In this document: piece after piece, positions 1 to 12,545 of the stretch
Numbering within the stretch: position 1 is the stretch's first letter
How the letters are laid out: each line of letters opens with the position of its first letter
Origin: Ceratopteris richardii
Lineage: Eukaryota; Streptophyta; Polypodiopsida; Polypodiales; Pteridaceae
Direction of reading: 5' to 3'
Assembly: GCA_020310875.1 (NCBI GenBank)
Contig: MU260066.1
Span: forward strand, 99,501 to 163,500
Length of the DNA stretch: 64,000 nucleotides
The notes under the pieces: generated by a model
Told to the model about the DNA's origin: nothing
What the model saw: the letters and a program-made list of their open reading frames with translations, nothing else
Database searches by the model: none
Made by a program: the position numbers and the translations under genes

Positions 1-898
1 TCAAAGATGATTGTAGGAAATTCAAATTACCATATAATTTGGAAAATGATTTTCCAATCCTAACCCAAGAAGATCAACACCAAGCAGAGGACATCAACTC
101 AGAAGATGAGAAGCATGTTCATTTCAAAGATTGGAAGACAAGAGGCAAGTTCAAATATAAGCAACTAGAGGATCTACCCGAGTCTTCCAATCAAACCTTA
201 AGGAGATCACAAAGAGAAAGTAAGAAGCCCATAAGGTATGGATATGATACATTCTTAGTCACAAAGCGCTCTATGCATATCACTAAAGATTCAATGACAG
301 AGGAGCCATCTTCATTGTTGTGAGTACATTTGAGTCAATTCATGCATGTACCAAGCAAGCCACACATGGAAGCTGCAAAGAGGATGCTTAAGTATCTAAA
401 GGGTACAATGAATGAGATGTTATTCTATCCCTTCACTTCTGACATAGATATAAAGTTATATTCTGATGCAGATTGGGCTGGCTCCAAGGATGATAGGAGG
501 AGCACTTCAGGGTACCTATCTTTTGTAGGTTCAAATCTCATATCAGAGGTTTGGCTAATGCAACTTAGGAAGCTATGTGGCTTAAGAAATTGTATGCAAA
601 TTTGGAGATACATTCCTACACTCTAGTTATCTTTGGAGGTAATACTAGTTCACTTCATTTGGCTGCGAACCCTATGTACCATGCCAGGACTAAGCACATT
701 GAAGTGCATTATCATTATGTTAGAGAGAAATTTCTTAGCAAGGATATCCAATTATCCTATGTATCAAGTCATTTGCAATGTGCAGATTTACTTACCAAAG
801 CATTGGATGGAACAAAGATGAACAGATTCAAATTAATGATTGGAGTGCAAGAGATCAAGGAGCAATGAAGATCAACCATGTAAGGTTTGAGGGGGAGA
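1..898 (+). pseudogene. Ty1/copia 3' coding remnant (element A)
   Basis: Remains of a copia polyprotein on the plus strand, cut by the window edge. The first part (about 39-323) matches the linker before reverse transcriptase, with basic RRSQRESKKP. The second part (about 330-868) is the end of reverse transcriptase plus RNase H: HMEAAKRMLKYLKGTMNE, SDADWAGSKDDRRSTSGY, then HARTKHIEVHYHYVREK and a tail like that of element B (ALDGTK..RFKLMIG). Most of the reverse transcriptase between the two parts is absent. The copy is broken several times. A purine run (GAGGGGGAGA, about 889-898) precedes the LTR. Confidence 0.88.
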
Positions 899-1915
899 TG
901 TTGGTGCAATCAATCCCAAAGCCTACATACTTGATAAACTCATACTAGTTTGATCTATTAGCATATCACTTGGAAAGCTTCATATGTACAACCTCTTGTA
1001 ACTTTGAGCTATAATTACTCATTGTAAAAATTAAGTAAACCCAAGAGGAGTTAGGAAGCTTGGAATCTCGTAATTCGTGATAGTTGAGTCAAGAGAGAAT
1101 TAATCCTATACTTTAGGATGCACTTTATTGGTAAAGATTTGAATTTGAACTCAAATTCTTGGCTCCAACAAAAGCTATAAAAGATGAGATGAAAATCCCG
1201 TGTGTATCTCGAGGTTGAGAGATCATATCTGTGTACGTTCATTGAGAAGAGGATCTTATACCATATCTCACTCATTCCTCACTCATTGAGCAATGTCTTA
1301 TTGTCAATGACATTGTAATTTACTTGAATCAATACATACATGTTCATTACTTCCTACTCTCATATCTCTGTCACACTCCATCAAAACACTGAATTTGTCT
1401 GAGCTAGTTCTCAATGTATAGTGCATCATTTCATGTGATTTAAAGCATGAAATCTTTAGTATACACTCTAGTTTGATCCTACAAAGTTGCATTAATATTG
1501 GTTCTTGCGATCGTTAGATATAATTCAATTAGTACTCACTAGTCTGTGACTATCAAGGCCCGTAAAAGCCATGGTGTATGTTCAACTTGCTAGACATAAT
1601 TCTCTGCATATAGTTTATCATTTTAGTTGATTCCACTCATGATTATTAGCTTGTTAAGCTAGTTGGAGTTCCCCAAAAGGAATTTTATTAATTGCTGATG
1701 TACTCATAGAATTGAGTAAAACCCTGAGCAAGTGTCTCAACCAAAATAGAAAGTTTTGTACATTGGATCATATGCCAATCCTATCATTTGTGCATCATCT
1801 TCCAAGCAACATATATCATCATTTAGGCTTATTAGTTAGCTAAAGAGGCCCACAACACTCTTGAGCTATTACTTATAGCAGGTGTGAAGTAAGTTTTAGC
1901 TACACCAACTCATCT
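899..1915 (+). repeat. 3' LTR of copia element A (end approximate)
   Basis: It begins TGTTGGTGCAATC directly after the polypurine tract, as do the LTRs of element B (TGTTGGTGCATTTTAC). It shares with B and with the solo LTR at 5594 the stretch with TTTGAA..CAAATTC, a TATAAAA-like box near 1180, and the AGTTTTAGC..ACC..CTCATCTC 3' portion. The right boundary is fuzzy because no target duplication was found. Confidence 0.65.
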
Positions 1916-1919
1916 CTTG

Positions 1920-2160
1920 TGATTATCCACCATCTCGTCCAATAGATGAGAAACACTAAGCCTATAAGGTGGGTTAAAAATAGTGTTAGTGTTAGTAACA
2001 ACCTCAGTAACATGGTCAATGTCCCTTCTCTTAGGTGCTCGCCCTCTAGGTAAGTCAATGGGAAAAACATCTCTAAATTCAGACATAAGACTTTAAAACC
2101 TTTAACAACACACTCTTGCAAGAAAGAATAGTAAAAAGTGCTATCCATACTTACATTTCT
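1920..2160 (-). pseudogene. Ty3/gypsy reverse transcriptase N-terminal scrap
   Basis: On the minus strand a short stretch reads like the start of a gypsy reverse transcriptase: FRDVFPIDLPRGRAPKRRDI followed by DHV and a YRLS motif, which matches the family pattern DLP.G..P.R.IDH..... YR.S. Only about 80 residues remain. It has no visible partner domains on either side, so it is an isolated, broken fragment. Confidence 0.6.
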
Positions 2161-2398
2161 AGCATGAAAATATACATCAGATGAAGTGTCTATACAAAAC
2201 TCAAAGTCCTAACTATACAACAAAAAGATCTCCTATACATGTTGAAAATGACGAAGACTATACAACTCTAAAGATGAGATGAGAGGGGCACTAGGTACAT
2301 CTCTCTCTCCAGTATACAAAATTTACTTCCAATTTCTTTTAAACTCAAGGGTGTTGTTTTGGTAATTGTGTCTATGCATCACCCCTAACATGACCTGG

Positions 2399-2946
<548 letters not shown>

Positions 2947-3225
2947 TGGTACCAGAGCAAGGTGACTGCATCCTTCATCTTCCTCATCCCAAACTTTCGT
3001 GAGTGGCATCTTTTGCTCATGGGTGTGCAGAAAATCCATCGGATCTAATTTGGTAGTGCAAAACAAAGCTATTAGAGATTGCAAAAAGTGGGTTTTGTTC
3101 TTGAAGTGATCACATGAAGGGATAGATCCCATGACCTCATCATGCAGAAGCTTGCTTTTATCTACGAGATCAAGCTCAGCTCGATCAAGCCAGAATTGTG
3201 ATTTTAATTAAAGCTTGGTACACAA
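2947..3225 (+). other. Non-coding leader after the primer site
   Basis: About 280 bp after the chromovirus-type primer site and before copia element E. It contains no convincing coding sequence. It is most likely the untranslated leader of the element whose 5' LTR precedes it, truncated by the arrival of E. Confidence 0.4.
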
Positions 3226-3964
3226 TGTTAAAAATAAAGAAGCAAGGTCGTATATATTTTGCAAAAAGGATTTTCTTCAAATAGAAGGAAAATACGAAAA
3301 TGAAAAATGGAAGCATTTACTTCAACAAGTAGTGGAGGCCAAAAGAGAATCAAATCCAACAACTAAACCGGAAGAACCGAAAGAGAAGACTGACTACTCA
3401 AAGTAGTGGAGGAGTTATGGAGAAATGCTCTCAGAATCATCATGAGAGCTCGTGGTCATTTGGCTAGAAAAGAGGCAAAGGAGCACACTCAAGAATAGAG
3501 AAGGAAGGTGTTGAAGTCTCCTTGTAGGTAGTTAATTTGGTTTCAGTCATTTCCTTTTCTACAATCTCATAGACTATGTCCACCCGCATACCAATTTTTG
3601 GGTAGCTTGATTGCGAGAGTCATATCTCTCAATGTATGTATCTATTTTTAGAGTTTAAATACTCATTGGAAACCATATCTTGTGTACTTGTGATGCTCTA
3701 TGATTTATTCAGTTTTTAGTGAAGTCCATTTTTCAGTCTTACTGAGTGGACATGCAGCCTGTCTTGAGGCAAAGAGTTGCCAAAGCAAAGCTACTCCAAA
3801 TTGAGTGTTTCATAGCACATTTGAAAGCTATTAGTGTCTAGTTTGAGTGAACAAAGTTTCAAGCTCATTTGTTTTCATTCCACGGTTCAGCTATAGGTGA
3901 AAGTCTTGATCCTGAGAAGGTCTTCTACACTTTTTGCTACACATAGGAGAGGACTTCTCCAATA
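3226..3964 (+). repeat. 5' LTR of element E
   Basis: About 740 bp, starting TGTTAAAAATAAAG and ending ..GGACTTCTCCAATA just before the primer site. It is matched by 8258-8722 plus 14285-14610. Confidence 0.82.
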
Positions 3965-3966
3965 GT

Positions 3967-3978
3967 TGGTATCAGAGC
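3967..3978 (+). other. Primer binding site of element E (tRNA-iMet)
   Basis: TGGTATCAGAGC, complementary to the 3' end of initiator tRNA-Met, sits 2 bp inside the 5' LTR, as is usual for plant copia elements. Confidence 0.85.
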
Positions 3979-4125
3979 TCAACAATAGAGCATTGGATCT
4001 TGAAGAGGCAAAGCATTGGAACTGAAGTAAAGCAAAGGAGAAGCAACAAATCAAGGGGGAGCTTCATAAAGTCAAGGCAAAGCACCATAACATAATTAAG
4101 GTAAACTTCAAACTTGGAAGTCTTC

Positions 4126-5100
4126 AATGGACGACTTAGGACAACAATTTGAGAAGTTAGATAAAGATAATATTTAGTCTTGGAGGTATAGAATGAAAAA
4201 TTATCTTAAAGGTAAAGGTTTATGGAGTCTAGTTAGTGGAGATGATCAAGAACTAGTGGATCTTCAAGATCCCAACATTACTCCAACACAAATGAGACAA
4301 TTTGCTAATTTGGAAGAGAGGAATCGAAGGGTGATGTTCCTCATTTCACAAGTTATTTCTAACACTATGATTGGTCATGTGCAAAGCCTAGAGGCAACCA
4401 AGGAATTTTGAGAAGCATTGGAGAGAAGGTGTATGCTACCTCAACAACGTCTTGGAAGGTGCAACTAAAGAACAAGCTCAACAACATGAAGAGAAGCTCA
4501 AGCCAAAGCATTAGTGAGTATATGTTGAAGATCAAGGAGCTTTGACATCAGGTAGCATCAGTTGGATGCAAGATAGAAGAGAAAGACATCATCCAAACAA
4601 CCCTCAATCGCTTGAGGAGTGAAGAAAAGTGGAAGCCCCTAATCACAAACATTCTTTATAGAGACCCTCTACCAACATTTGATGAGATTATACCAAATCT
4701 TGTAGCTGAAGAGGCTTCTCAACAAGGAGAAGAAAATCAAGGTAGGGACAGCCATAGCCAAATGTTATATGCAGGTTGAGGTAGAGGAAGAAACTCAAGA
4801 GCAGGCTCGAGAGGAAGAGGAAGAAGCTATAACAACACAAATTCTAGCCAACACAACTTCGAGGACAACAAGGACAACTCAAATGACAACACACATGGAA
4901 GAGGCCGAGGAAGAAATAGATGAAGAGGTCGAATTTCATACAATCCTCATAAAGGTATAACATGTTATCATTTTGGTAAAGTAGGAAATTATGCAAATGA
5001 TTATTGGCAAGAGAATGGAAGGTTGAATGGAGGAAGCCAGAGGGACCAAAATAACTATGCGAGTACATCAAATGAAGGAGACAAGCAAACCATTCTTGCC
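4126..5100 (+). pseudogene. gag remnant of element E
   Basis: It opens with the copia gag signature (an L-D-K-D-N...W-RY-R-MKNYL-KGKGLW pattern near 4150-4215) and continues with TWKVQLKNKLNNMK-like and EY-LKIKEL segments, then a Gly/Arg-rich stretch typical of the nucleocapsid. The zinc knuckle region is degraded. Broken. Confidence 0.7.
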
Positions 5101-5149
5101 ATGAAGCATGAGTACAACAGCTCGAGAAGTGATGATCAAAATGGTTTAT

Positions 5150-5593
5150 AGATTCAAGTTGGAGCAATCATGTGACGTGCTAAGGAGATTTATTCACAAA
5201 TCTACAAGCTCCAAGTGGAAAAGGATGTGTGGAAGCTAGTGATGAAACTCCACACATAATTGAGCATGTTGGAGAAATCAAGCTTGGAGATAAGGTATTG
5301 ACAGATGTTCTTCATGTTCCTACTATTGCAAAGAATTTGATTCCAGTAGGACAAATGGTAGAGAAATTATATTATGTTATCTTCAATGAAAAAGGCTGCT
5401 TTATAAAGAATCCAAAAGAAGGATTCAAGATCACTGGTCAAGGAAGAAAAGAAGAAAGGATGTTCACTTTGGACATTCAACAACCACATGGAAAGGTGAT
5501 GTATATTCAGTTTGGAAACAAAAGGATTGCTGAAATCAATTTGTGGCACAAAAGGTTTGGGCAAATCAACATTCCCAAGCTGAAGAACATGAG
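5150..5593 (+). pseudogene. Protease and pre-integrase remnant of element E
   Basis: The copia signature between protease and integrase is visible: DEVLHVP-type LTDVLHVPTIAKNLIPVGQM, then IAEINLWHKRFGQINIPKLK, the GAG-pre-integrase motif (LWH.R.GH). It stops where a solo LTR has inserted. Confidence 0.75.
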
Positions 5594-6640
5594 TGTTGGT
5601 GTAAACCACAAGCCTACACATTTGGCTTGGAAGATATCATGAAGACTCTACATGCATGAAGAACCATAGGAACATATGCTAGTGATTACTTACCACTTTA
5701 CCTCATTGTAAAAGTCAATTTGGCTTAGAATCTTTTGTAATCACCTACCCAAATGATTCGTGGAAAAGGTAGTTCACTTGATTGAGAGAATATCTCCAAG
5801 TTTTTAGAAGCTTGATTAGAGGGAGCCAAGAATTTGAATTTGAATTCAAATTCTTACACATTTCACATAAAAGGTGAACATGAAAAGTCGCGAATAGAGA
5901 CATCACTCCCGAGCTTCATTCTACTGTCATTGAGTGTGTGTGAGGACTACTCCATAGCCTACACCTCTCCACACCATTAGGCAATGCTTTTCATGCCAAT
6001 GGGATTGTACACAAGTGTTAATTTATAGATACATTTACATCATTCATCTCTGTGCTCACTGATTGTCTACTCCAAAGTCTGTCAACTTGTCAAGGGCATA
6101 TCTCAGCCAATACTCCACCAAATTCAGTGATTCAAAGCTTGTTGGATTCAGCTCAAAGTCATCTACATGATGACAAAGTTTTAAGTGATTTAATTCAGCC
6201 AATTCAGAGAAATAATCGTCGAGGTGCTCACTGGTCTATCTCTACTACAGTCCTAAAAAGTCGGGGGTATACCAAATCTTGCTAAATTAATTTCTCTTAG
6301 CATAGTTTATTCTTTTACATCATTCCACTTGCAAATGCTAGCTTACTAAGCTAATTGAATACTCCTAGAAGGAATTTTATCAATTGCTACTATGCTGGGC
6401 ACACTGAGCAAAACATTGAGCAGGTGTCAAGACCAAAATAGAAGGTTTTCTTGACTTTGTGACTTCCAAAGTTATCTGTTTTGATTCAATCATTGCACAC
6501 TTCATTTCCAAAGGACATAGGCCATTTCTTGGTGTCATTTGAAAGCTAAGGAAGTCTACTAATCAAGTTTGAAGCTAAAGAGGGCTGGTACAAAGTAGGT
6601 TTTAGCAGTACCTACTCAATCTCTTGGGAGCAACCATGAA
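5594..6640 (+). repeat. Solo LTR (copia, A/B-related family) inside element E
   Basis: It begins TGTTGGTGTAAACCACAAGC in the middle of the pre-integrase region of E, and E coding resumes just after about 6640 (VRGLARFNDAGL). The body shares with LTR A the AATTTGAATTTGAATTCAAATTC block and the ATTTTAT.AATTGCT.ATG, GAGCA.GTGTC.A.ACCAAAATAGAA and AGGTTTTAGC segments. No coding or second LTR accompanies it, so it is a recombined solo LTR. The exact right end is uncertain. Confidence 0.68.
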
Positions 6641-6644
6641 GTGG

Positions 6645-7400
6645 TAAGAGGTCTTGCAAGATTCAATGATGCTGGACTACATGAGTTTTGTGGAGCATGT
6701 CAACTAGGAAAGCAAACTTGACAACCATTCAAGAAGAGCAACTACGTGGCAATGAATGTCCTCAACTTGATACACATGGATGTATGGGGACCATCACAAC
6801 AACCATCGATGGCTGGTAATATATATTTTATCACTTATATTGATGATCATTCAAGAAAAGTATGGATGTTCTGCATAAAACAGAAATTAAATGTGTTCTT
6901 TATGTTCAAGAGATTTAAAGCATATGTAGAAAATGAAACATGATGGTACATAAAGACCTTGAGGTCTGATGGAGGAGGAGAATATTTCTCCAAATAATTT
7001 TTAGATTTTCTTTATGAAAATGGCATCAAACAACAATTTACATGTAGGTACACGCCTTAGCAAAATGGAATTAGTGAAAGGAAAAATGGATACATCATAG
7101 AAGTTGCAAGATGCATCCTCAACGAGATGAAGGTGCCACTAAACTATTGGGCTGAAGCAGCTAGTACGGATGTTTATTTGATGAACAAGTGCACAATAGC
7201 TGGATTGCAGAATGTAACTTGGGATGAGGTTTATTTCGGCAACAAACGTGAACTTACACATCTCAAAGTTTTTGGATGTGTGTGTTATGTTCACATTCCT
7301 CAAGAACTAAGGACAAAGATGGAGCCAAAGGCAAAAAATGTATTTTCATTGGATATTCATCAGAGAAAAAAGGATATAGGTGCTATGATCTAATGATAAA
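6645..7400 (+). pseudogene. Integrase remnant of element E
   Basis: It matches the copia integrase core: CGACQLGKQT, then DVWGPSQQPSMAGNIYFITY, DDHSRKVWMF, SDGGGEYFS, NGI, EVARCILNEMKVPLNYWAEA and HLKVFGCVCYVHIPQELR. Broken in several places. Confidence 0.82.
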
Positions 7401-7414
7401 GGAGCTATGAGTCT

Positions 7415-8235
7415 CATGAGATGTGGTATTTGATGAGCTAAGACCATACTTGTTCGATGTTCTTTTCATATTTCAAATGAGTGAATGCAAGCCACTCACT
7501 CAACCTATGGACACAAATGTGAAGCTATGCTCAAATGATGGAGAAAAGTTACATGATGTAACTACATACATGAGTATTATAGGTTCGTTGATCTATGTTA
7601 TGATCACAAGACCGGACATGTGTTTATTGTTGGAGTTCTTTCTCAATTTATGCAAACTCCAATAAGTGAACATTTAAATTCAGCCAAACGAGTACTAAGA
7701 TATGTGAAGCACACAATCAACCATGGCTTGTTTTATAGATATGATGAAGAATTGCATGTGAAGGGCTCTAGTGATGCTGATTAGGCTAGCTGGAGGGAAG
7801 ACAAAAGATCCACTTCAGGTTATGTATTCATGATAGGAAGCAAACCGATCACATGGAGCTCGAAGAAGCAACCTACTGTTGCACTATCATCTACGGAAGT
7901 TGAATATAGAGGATTATCCTTTGTAACTTGTGAAGCTATGTGGATTAAGAAGCTCTTGGTTGATCTTGATGTGCAGATAGAGACCATTCCAATTTATGGT
8001 GACAACATGTCAATCATTCACTTGACAAACAATCCAATGTTTCATGCATGAAGTAAGCACGTCAAAGTGCATTATCATTATGTTTGAGAAAACGTTTTGA
8101 GCAAGGATGTGGATATAAAGTTCATTATAACTAATGATTAGGTTGCAAACATGTTCACAAATTCCTTTGATGCTTCTAAACTAAAGAGGTTCAAGGATGA
8201 AATCAATTTGCAGGATATGGCTGAAGGTGCAAGCT
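7415..8235 (+). pseudogene. RT end and RNase H remnant of element E
   Basis: A short reverse transcriptase end (MSECKPLTQPMDTNVKL, YMSIIGSLIYVMITRPDM) runs into RNase H (SGYVFMIGSKPITWSSKKQP, ALSSTEVEYRGLS, DNMSIIHLTNNPMFHA). Most of the reverse transcriptase is missing between integrase and this part. Broken. Confidence 0.8.
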
Positions 8236-8257
8236 CACATGTGAGCTTGAGGGGGAG

Positions 8258-8722
8258 TGTTAAAAATAAAGAAGCAAGGTCGTATATATTTTGCAAAAAG
8301 GATTTTCTTCAAATAGAAGGGAAATACAAAAATGAAAAATGGAAGCATTTACTTCATCAAGTAGTGGAGGCCAAAAGAGAATCAAACAAAAGAGTATCAA
8401 ATCCAATAATTGAACCGAAAGAGAAGAATGCCTACTCAAAGTAGTGGAGGAGTTATGGAGAAGAGCTGTCCAATTCATCATGAGAGCTCGTGATCATTTG
8501 GCTAGAAAAGAGGCAAGGGAGGATACTCAAGAATAGAGGAAGAAGGTGCTGAAGTCCCCTTGTAGGTAGTTCATTTGGTTTCAGTCATTTCATTTTCTAC
8601 AATCTTAGACTATTTTTAGCCGCATACCAATTTCTGGGTAGCTTGATTGCGAGAGTCATATCTCTAAATGTATATATCCATTTTTAGATCTTAAATATTC
8701 TTTGGGAAGCTTATCTTGTTTA
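8258..8722 (+). repeat. 3' LTR of element E, first part
   Basis: It repeats 3226 onward and is interrupted by element F, resuming at 14285-14610. Confidence 0.85.
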
Positions 8723-8727
8723 TTTAC

Positions 8728-9431
8728 TGTAAGACAATAGTTACGCAATATAGCACGGAAGCAATAGTAGAGAAGATAACAAATATAAGAGAATCTCAAT
8801 AATTTTCTACTAGCAACAAGTACAAAGATGATGGCGTTGTCCACCCGTGCCTCAAGGTAGAGCTTAAATGGTGATCTAGACAACTCTAGACAGGGAGATA
8901 CAAGGTAGAGGTATGCTGGCTCAACTTGATGTCTCAGGTAGTGCATAATTTATGTATATATTGGATCATGGGTGGCCTGCCATGGACGGCTATACATGGG
9001 CGGTAGAGCGTAGCCGGCCACCGCCCGCGTAATTGCCATACACGGTTTAGACCAATTGAACTGACCTAACAAATATAAATGATTTCTGACTTCAATAGGG
9101 AATATTCCCTTTACCATTGCGTCGAGGGCGCTGGACCCGGACCCCCATCGAGGGGCCCGCTGGCCCCCTGGGACCCTCCCAGCCAGGGGGCCCGCTGGCC
9201 CCCTTGGACCCCCGAGCTGAGGATGCTCACCACTGCCCCCGACCCCATAATTGGGGACCCTGGTAACTCCCTTTCTTTACAATACCTTACATGGTCCATT
9301 ATGACCTTCATCCAACATGCAAGTTTGGATTCCCATCAATTGGGTAATGCACGCTTGGCTTCTCCTCATAAAGGGGGCCTTACAAAATGTGCATACAATC
9401 ATGAGGGGTAGACATTGATCATATACTAACA
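8728..9431 (-). repeat. 3' LTR of element F
   Basis: 704 bp, 20 bp longer than its partner. It carries a GC-rich block at about 9120-9230 in which a GGGCCCGCTGGCCCCCTnGG unit occurs twice, against once in the other LTR. Confidence 0.9.
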
Positions 9432-9458
9432 CCCCCCTCAATGTTTACGGATGATAAA

Positions 9459-9830
9459 TCAAGTAGGTCTCGGTCCTATTCCCATCTGTTGAAGATGCCT
9501 GTTGAGCTGCTCTCTTCCAAGTGCTTTAGTGAATATATCAACACAATTTGCCTCTGTTGGGCAATATTCTAGCTCCACAATTTCATCTTCAATTAGCTCA
9601 CGAATGTAATGGTAGTGTACTTCTATGTGCTTGGTGGGAGCATGAAATACTGGGTTCTTTGCAATAGCCATACAACTTTGATTATCACACTTGAGTACAA
9701 TTGGCATATTTGATAGAAAGCCTAGATATGCAAGAATTCTCCTTAACCAGACTGCCTCACAAGAAGCTAAACAAGCTGCTTTGTACTCTGCTTAAGTGGA
9801 GGAGAGTGCGAGAGTTGATTGCTTCCTACT
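9459..9830 (-). pseudogene. RNase H remnant of element F
   Basis: It carries copia RNase H motifs: SRKQSTLALSST, then VLKCDNQSCMAIAKNPVFHA, PTKHIEVHYHYIREL and DIFTKALGREQLNR. Confidence 0.85.
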
Positions 9831-10870
9831 TACCCAAGAAAATATTCCTGAACCAAGTGAGAAACAATATCCAGAAACTGATTTTCTAGAATCACAATCT
9901 CTAGCCCAATCTAAATCACAATATCCTTGAAGTGTATCACCTGTGGTATACAAAATACCAAAATCCAAGGTTCCTGCAATGTACCTTAGAATTCGCATTC
10001 TAGCGTTCCAGTGACTCTCCTTAGGTTTGTTGAAAAACCTGCTTAACACTCCAACAACATAGCAAATGTCTGGTCTAGTGTTGCACAAAAAAATAAGACT
10101 TCCAACGAGCTTCCTATACTTCTTAGCATCTACATCAGGCATGTTATCATCCATAGATAGCTTATGATTTATCTCCATAGGTGTGCTAGTTGGTTTGCAA
10201 TCCATCATTCCAAATGCCTTGAGAATTTCTTTGGCATATTTTTGTTGTGAGACGAAAATGCCATCCTTCCTTTGCCATACTTCAATTCCCAGACAAAAAT
10301 GGAGTAGACCTAAGTCTGTCATTTCAAACTCAGTTGCCAAGCTCATCCGACTTTGATTGATGAGTTCCTGATGATCTCCTGTAATGATCAAATCATCTAC
10401 ATATACAATGACAACAACTAGCTTGCTATCCCTTTTCGTTACATACAAGTTAGCATCAGAAGTACTTCTTTCAAAACCCATATTTTTGAAAAAATTATCT
10501 ATCCATTGGTACCAAGCCCGTGGAGCTTGCTTAAGTCCATACAAAGCTTTCTTCAACCTACAAACTTTATTTTCTGAATTGGGCACCTCAAAACCTGGTG
10601 GTTAAGATACATATACCTCCTCCTTGAGGTGACAATTCAAAAATGCAGATTTGACATCCATCTAGAAAATAGGCCAGACCTTTTGTGCAGCCACTGCAAG
10701 TCATGCATGCTGTTGGAGCAAAAGTTTCTTGAACAACAAATCCTTCGATTTGTGAAAAACCCTGTGCAACTAATCTTGCCTTATACTTTTCTAATGTTCC
10801 ATCTGCTTTATACTTAGCTTTCCAAATCCATTTTGTACCTATTACCTTCTTCTTTGACAGCAAGTCGATT
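9830..10870 (-). pseudogene. Reverse transcriptase remnant of element F
   Basis: Copia RT is clear: GTKWIWKAKYKADG, KARLVAQGFSQIEG, LKKALYGLKQAPRAWY, the catalytic VIVYVDDLIITG, LGIEVWQ, GMMDCKPTSTPME and GSLIFLCNTRPDI. Broken but well preserved. Confidence 0.9.
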
Positions 10871-10899
10871 AGATGCCATGTATCATTTTTGAGTATACT

Positions 10900-11960
10900 A
10901 TCATACTCAGACTACATTGCCGCTCTCCAACCTGGATCATCAAGGGCTTCTTCAATGGTGGTAGGTTCCTTTATCGAGCCCATGAGATCTGCCATTAGAC
11001 CCATGTTAACAATGTGTTCTAAGGCTCTTCTTTGCTCCTCTATTCTCTTTGATCTTCGTAATCCATCGGAGGATGATTCTGGCACATCTACATGTGGATT
11101 GTGATCATCAAAGAGCTGTTGTGCCCACTTCGGTAGTGGCTTACGATGTGCAACCACAACTGGTTGGATTTTTATTGAGGAAATTTCTCCATCAGATGTT
11201 TCCTCCTCCTCAACTTTAACCTGTCTTTTGATAGGCACAAGGTGAGATATTTCTTCGTTTGATGAGATAGTAGATTTACCTTTATCTTCTACTAAGTGTG
11301 GTTGTTCATCAAACACCACATCTCGGCTGACAAAAATCTTCCTTGCCTTAGGATCCCACAACCTATATGCTTTAGACTCTTCACTATATCCTAGGAAGAC
11401 ACACTTTTTGCTTTTTGAATCCAACTTTGATCTTGTTGAATTAGGAATATGCGCATAACAAAAACAACCAAAAATTCTGAAATGCAAAACTGAAGGCTTT
11501 TTACTAGAATATGCTTCTTGAGGAGTCATCCCCTTTAGTGCTTTTGTGTAGCTTCGATTGAGGATGTAGACTGTTGTATTGACTGCTTCTGCCCACAATG
11601 AATCAGGCATGTCTTGAGCCTTTAACATACAACGAGGCATTTCAACTACTGTCCTGTTCCTGCGCTCAACAATGCCATTTTGTTGAGGTGTATGAGCTGT
11701 GGTAAGTTGCCTTTTCACACCGTGCTCCTTACAGTAATTATTGAATTCTGTTGACAAGAATTCACCTCCTCTATCTGTTCTGAATTTCTTCAGTTTCCTT
11801 CCTTATTCATTTTCCACATACTTATGCCACGAATTTTTCAAAAGCATCAGCCTTCTCTCGAATGAAATAAACCCACATCTTTGTACTATAATCGTCGACT
11901 AACAGCAAAAAGTAGAAAGATCCTCCTAAAGCAGGTGTAGACATTTTACCACAGAGATCA
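10900..11960 (-). pseudogene. Integrase and linker remnant of element F
   Basis: The integrase end is visible: FNNYCKEHGVKRQLTTAHTP, QQNGIVERRNRTVVEM, LWAEAVNTTVYILNR, FGCFCYAHIPNSTRSK and CVFLGYSEESKAYRLWDP, then a linker with LRRSKRIEEQRR and the start of RT (EALDDPGWRAAM). Broken. Confidence 0.87.
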
Positions 11961-12139
11961 GCATGTACCAACTCTAGAGGAGCTTGAGATTGATTGCTAG
12001 TCTCTCTTGGAAATGCCTTTCGTTATTGCTTGCCCATCATACAAGCTTCACAAGGTTCCTGCAACTATGAAAATGCAAGCAAATGAGCAACCATCCCTAT
12101 TCTTTGCATCTCCTTCAAAACTGCAAATCCGAGATGCCC

Positions 12140-12545
12140 AAATCGTTGGTGTCATAACCTGCTTACATCTTTATCTTCTGTAGTAGTTAAAGCACTTAAC
12201 TCATACAAGTTATCCCGTCGTATGCCTTTACCTACAACATTACCTGACGAATCCATGATTTCTGCACCACTCTTATTGAAGTGAACTTCGAGTCCACGAT
12301 CTGTTATTGCAGAAACTGACAACAAATCTCTTTTAAGTGTAGGTACATAGAGAACATCGGATAACTTTTTCTCAACACCTGGAGAAGTGATAAAAGAGAT
12401 GGTTCCAGTTCCTTCGACTGGACACTTGGAGTCATTTCCCACCACTACATTGATGGATTCCCGCAGAGGCACTAGGGAACTATACCAATCCTTTTTACTA
12501 CTCATATGGCGAGAAGCTCCACTATCTAAATCCATGGTTCATCAA
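12140..12545 (-). pseudogene. Protease remnant of element F
   Basis: It has the copia retropepsin motif LDSGASRHM (active DSGA) and downstream GTGTISF, LSDVLYVPTLKRDLLSVSAI, as expected for the family. Confidence 0.88.
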
